From: Nitriliruptorales bacterium
GTDB taxonomy: Bacteria > Actinomycetota > Nitriliruptoria > Euzebyales > Egibacteraceae
Assembly (NCBI GenBank): GCA_007133145.1
Contig: SLNF01000176.1
Span: forward strand, 1-6,132
Direction of reading: 5' to 3'
Length of the DNA: 6,132 bases
Under the pieces are notes generated by a model. It did no database searches and was not told the DNA's origin. It worked only from the letters and a program-made list of their open reading frames with translations. Both the position numbers and the translations under genes were made by a program. Of this stretch, positions 4,737-6,132 are shown in pieces (the stretch's first letter is position 1; each line of letters starts with the position of its first letter).

Positions 4737-5960
4737 TCAGGGGTTGCCGCCCCAGTAGGCGCGGACCTCGTCGGCGGGGTAGACGGTCTGGCAGGGGATG
4801 CCGTTGCCGGAGGCGTCCATGCGCGCCGGGAAGCCCTCGAGCTCCCAGTAGTGGGCCGCATCCCAGTAGTCGTAGCCCATGGCCCGCAGGTCCCGGCAGA
4901 ACAGGCCCGGCGGGAGGTTGGAGACCGAGGTGAGCCCGCGTGGCGGCACCGGCGTGCCGGTGGCGCCAGGGTAGAGGTCGCCCCAGTAGTCGCGCACCTC
5001 CCCCGCGGGGTAGATCGTCTCGCAGGGGATGCCGTTGTTCGAGGCGTCCATCCGCGTCGGTCGGCCCTCGAGCTCCCAGTAGGCCACGGCCTCCCAGTAG
5101 GCGAAGCCCTGCGGGGCGAGGTCACGGCAGAACAACCCCGACGGCAGGTCCTCGACGGTGGCGATCGCCGCCTCGGCCTCCTCCTCAGCCTCCTCCTCCA
5201 CGAGCTCGCGGAGATCCTCGACGGCCGCCCCCGGGTAGGTGAACGACAGCAGCCCGAGGACCTCACCGGGAGCGATGAGGTCGTTGAAGCTCACGGCGGT
5301 CTCGCCGTCGATGAGGACGACGACGCCGAAGTCCTGCGGCCCCTCACCGCCCTCGCACTCGAGTGGGTAGGAGACCTGCACGGCGTACTCGCCCGTCGGC
5401 GCGGCGCGCGCCGGCCAACGGATGTACTCGCTGGGACGGTCGGTGGTCGCCTCGCAGTTGCCGTTGGCGTCGGCCTCGAGCAGGCCGCCGGAGGGCACCT
5501 CGGTCGCGGCGTGGGAGACCCAGTCACCGTCGGGGTCGACGACCTCGAGGTCGAGATCGGCGTGGCTCGACCACGTCAGCCGCACCTCGATGTCGCTGTC
5601 CCCGGGGGGCGCCTCGGTGGGCTCGGTGGGCTCGGGCTGCGGGGCGGGGGGGAGGTCGACGTCGTCGTCACCGGCGAGCAGGATCCAGGCCCCCCCACCC
5701 CCGAGCAACGCGAGCAGCAGCACGCCGCCGACGATGCCGACGATGAGCCCCCGGTTGCCCCCGCGCCGCGGCCGCGCGTCCCACAGCGGCTCGGTGGAAG
5801 GCCCGCGGCCCGGCGGGTAGCCATAGCCATCAACAGGGGGCGGGGGCGCCCCCGGCGGTGGGGGTCCAGGTGGCGATCCCGGAGGTGGCGGTGGGCCCGG
5901 CGGTGGTGGGTGGCCGCCACCCGGAGGTGGCGGTGGCCACGGAGGCGGCGGCTGTGCCAT
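4737..5960 (-). CDS. Single-pass membrane protein: polyproline head, DUF2135-like domain and two Excalibur-like Cys repeats
   Basis: A 407-residue envelope protein, probably with N-terminus inside. Residues 1-51 are almost entirely Pro and Gly. A basic stretch (RPRRGGNR, 63-70) precedes one membrane helix at about 71-96. An acidic, Pro-rich linker (98-122) leads to a beta-rich domain (123-245) with VRLTWSSHADLDLEVVDPDG, which resembles DUF2135/YfaP-type beta-sandwich domains, and PTGEYAVQVSY near its end. A Glu/Ala-rich helix or linker (246-270) joins to two 56-residue repeats (272-327 and 349-404). The protein has exactly six cysteines, all extracytoplasmic: 169/202 in the beta domain and one pair in each repeat (278/313, 355/390), suggesting three disulfides. 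The ATG at 5960 has GAGG 6 bases upstream. No catalytic motif is seen; a binding or structural role at the cell surface is inferred. The overall domain combination is not one I can name. Confidence 0.88.
   Translation of the reverse strand: MAQPPPPWPPPPPGGGHPPPPGPPPPPGSPPGPPPPGAPPPPVDGYGYPPGRGPSTEPLWDARPRRGGNRGLIVGIVGGVLLLALLGGGGAWILLAGDDDVDLPPAPQPEPTEPTEAPPGDSDIEVRLTWSSHADLDLEVVDPDGDWVSHAATEVPSGGLLEADANGNCEATTDRPSEYIRWPARAAPTGEYAVQVSYPLECEGGEGPQDFGVVVLIDGETAVSFNDLIAPGEVLGLLSFTYPGAAVEDLRELVEEEAEEEAEAAIATVEDLPSGLFCRDLAPQGFAYWEAVAYWELEGRPTRMDASNNGIPCETIYPAGEVRDYWGDLYPGATGTPVPPRGLTSVSNLPPGLFCRDLRAMGYDYWDAAHYWELEGFPARMDASGNGIPCQTVYPADEVRAYWGGNP
4749..4916 (-). repeat. Second 56-residue Excalibur-like repeat (residues 349-404)
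   Basis: In-gene repeat, 40 of 56 residues identical to the first copy by direct alignment without gaps. It runs from LPPGLFCRDL through YWELEG and RMDASGNGIPCQTVYP to YWG. The D-x-S-x-N-G-I-P-C core recalls the DxDxDGxxCE calcium-binding loop of Excalibur domains, but with fewer acidic residues, so metal binding is not assured. Cys355 and Cys390 probably pair. Confidence 0.8.
4980..5147 (-). repeat. First 56-residue Excalibur-like repeat (residues 272-327)
   Basis: Partner of the copy at residues 349-404, offset by 77 residues and separated by a 21-residue Pro/Gly/Thr linker. It has the same layout: LPSGLFCRDL, YWEAVAYWELEG, RMDASNNGIPCETIYP, EVRDYWG, with Cys278 and Cys313. The high identity of the two copies indicates tandem duplication of one domain within the gene. 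Confidence 0.8.
5811..5951 (-). repeat. Low-complexity polyproline/glycine coding tract
   Basis: Codes for residues 4-50 of the membrane protein, with runs of up to five prolines broken by Gly. The minus (coding) strand is C-rich and the plus (template) strand correspondingly G-rich, with many GG/GGG runs. Stretches of three or more prolines normally stall ribosomes unless elongation factor P acts, so efficient synthesis should depend on EF-P. Such heads are common on actinobacterial membrane proteins and by themselves say little about function. Confidence 0.75.
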
Positions 5961-6132
5961 GCTCGACCTCGTCTCCCACCCTCACCATCGCGCCGACCCT
6001 GCGGCCACGCGCTTCCACGCCGTAGCGTCCGCCGCTGTGGCGAGCCGCGCAGGGGTCCAACGTCCGCGATCCCAGGGGCCTCCGGCCTCCGCCCGGCACC
6101 CGTCGGCGCGACGCCTGCCGGGGGCCGGGCCC
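5961..6132. other. Upstream region of the membrane protein gene; no gene recognised
   Basis: This 172-base end of the window contains the ribosome site (GAGG at 5970-5967, minus strand) of the gene that starts at 5960. I see no convincing promoter hexamers, tRNA or protein similarity. On the minus strand a short direct repeat of GGAGGCC lies around 6076-6089, in very GC-rich DNA. An open minus-strand frame crosses it but has no recognisable content and overlaps the membrane protein gene out of frame. Confidence 0.4.

Noticed and set aside
5830..6099. Minus-strand 89-residue open frame at the window end
   Set aside because: It overlaps the start of the membrane protein gene out of frame, is low-complexity and matches no family pattern I recognise.

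Overview
The window is a very GC-rich stretch with an overwhelming G/C preference at third codon positions. A clpS gene is followed directly by a DUF2017 gene, an order known from actinobacteria such as mycobacteria (Rv1331-Rv1332). Together with the proline-rich membrane protein and weakly conserved TANNNT-type -10 elements, this points to an actinobacterium in the broad sense. I cannot name the genus. Nothing in the window looks like a prophage, transposon, CRISPR array or RNA gene, so it reads as ordinary chromosome that is almost fully coding.

Layout: positions 1-3090 hold four genes on the minus strand. In transcription order they are a PIG-L/LmbE-family zinc deacetylase (3090-2299), an FxsA-family membrane protein (2212-1730), a stand-alone PD-(D/E)XK nuclease with a probable Fe-S cluster (1737-802) and a HAD-IB phosphatase (772-1, running off the window). 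FxsA and the nuclease overlap by 8 bases and the phosphatase follows after 29 bases, so these three are probably one operon. The deacetylase is separated from them by 86 bases that contain a possible promoter.

A 92-base divergent gap leads to plus-strand genes: clpS (3183-3470) and a DUF2017 protein (3467-3967), coupled by an ATGA overlap, then a TetR/AcrR-family regulator (4071-4700) with its own palindromic putative operator and promoter. The TetR gene converges, 36 bases away, on a minus-strand gene (5960-4737). That gene encodes a single-pass membrane protein with a polyproline cytoplasmic head, a DUF2135-like beta domain and two tandem Excalibur-like cysteine repeats outside the membrane. 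The last 172 bases are its upstream region.

Functionally the window is a mix: N-degron adaptor (ClpS), regulation (TetR), envelope proteins (FxsA, the repeat protein), a probable DNA-processing nuclease and two hydrolases. I see no coherent new multi-gene system. The least explained items are the nuclease, the repeat-bearing envelope protein and the TetR operator layout.
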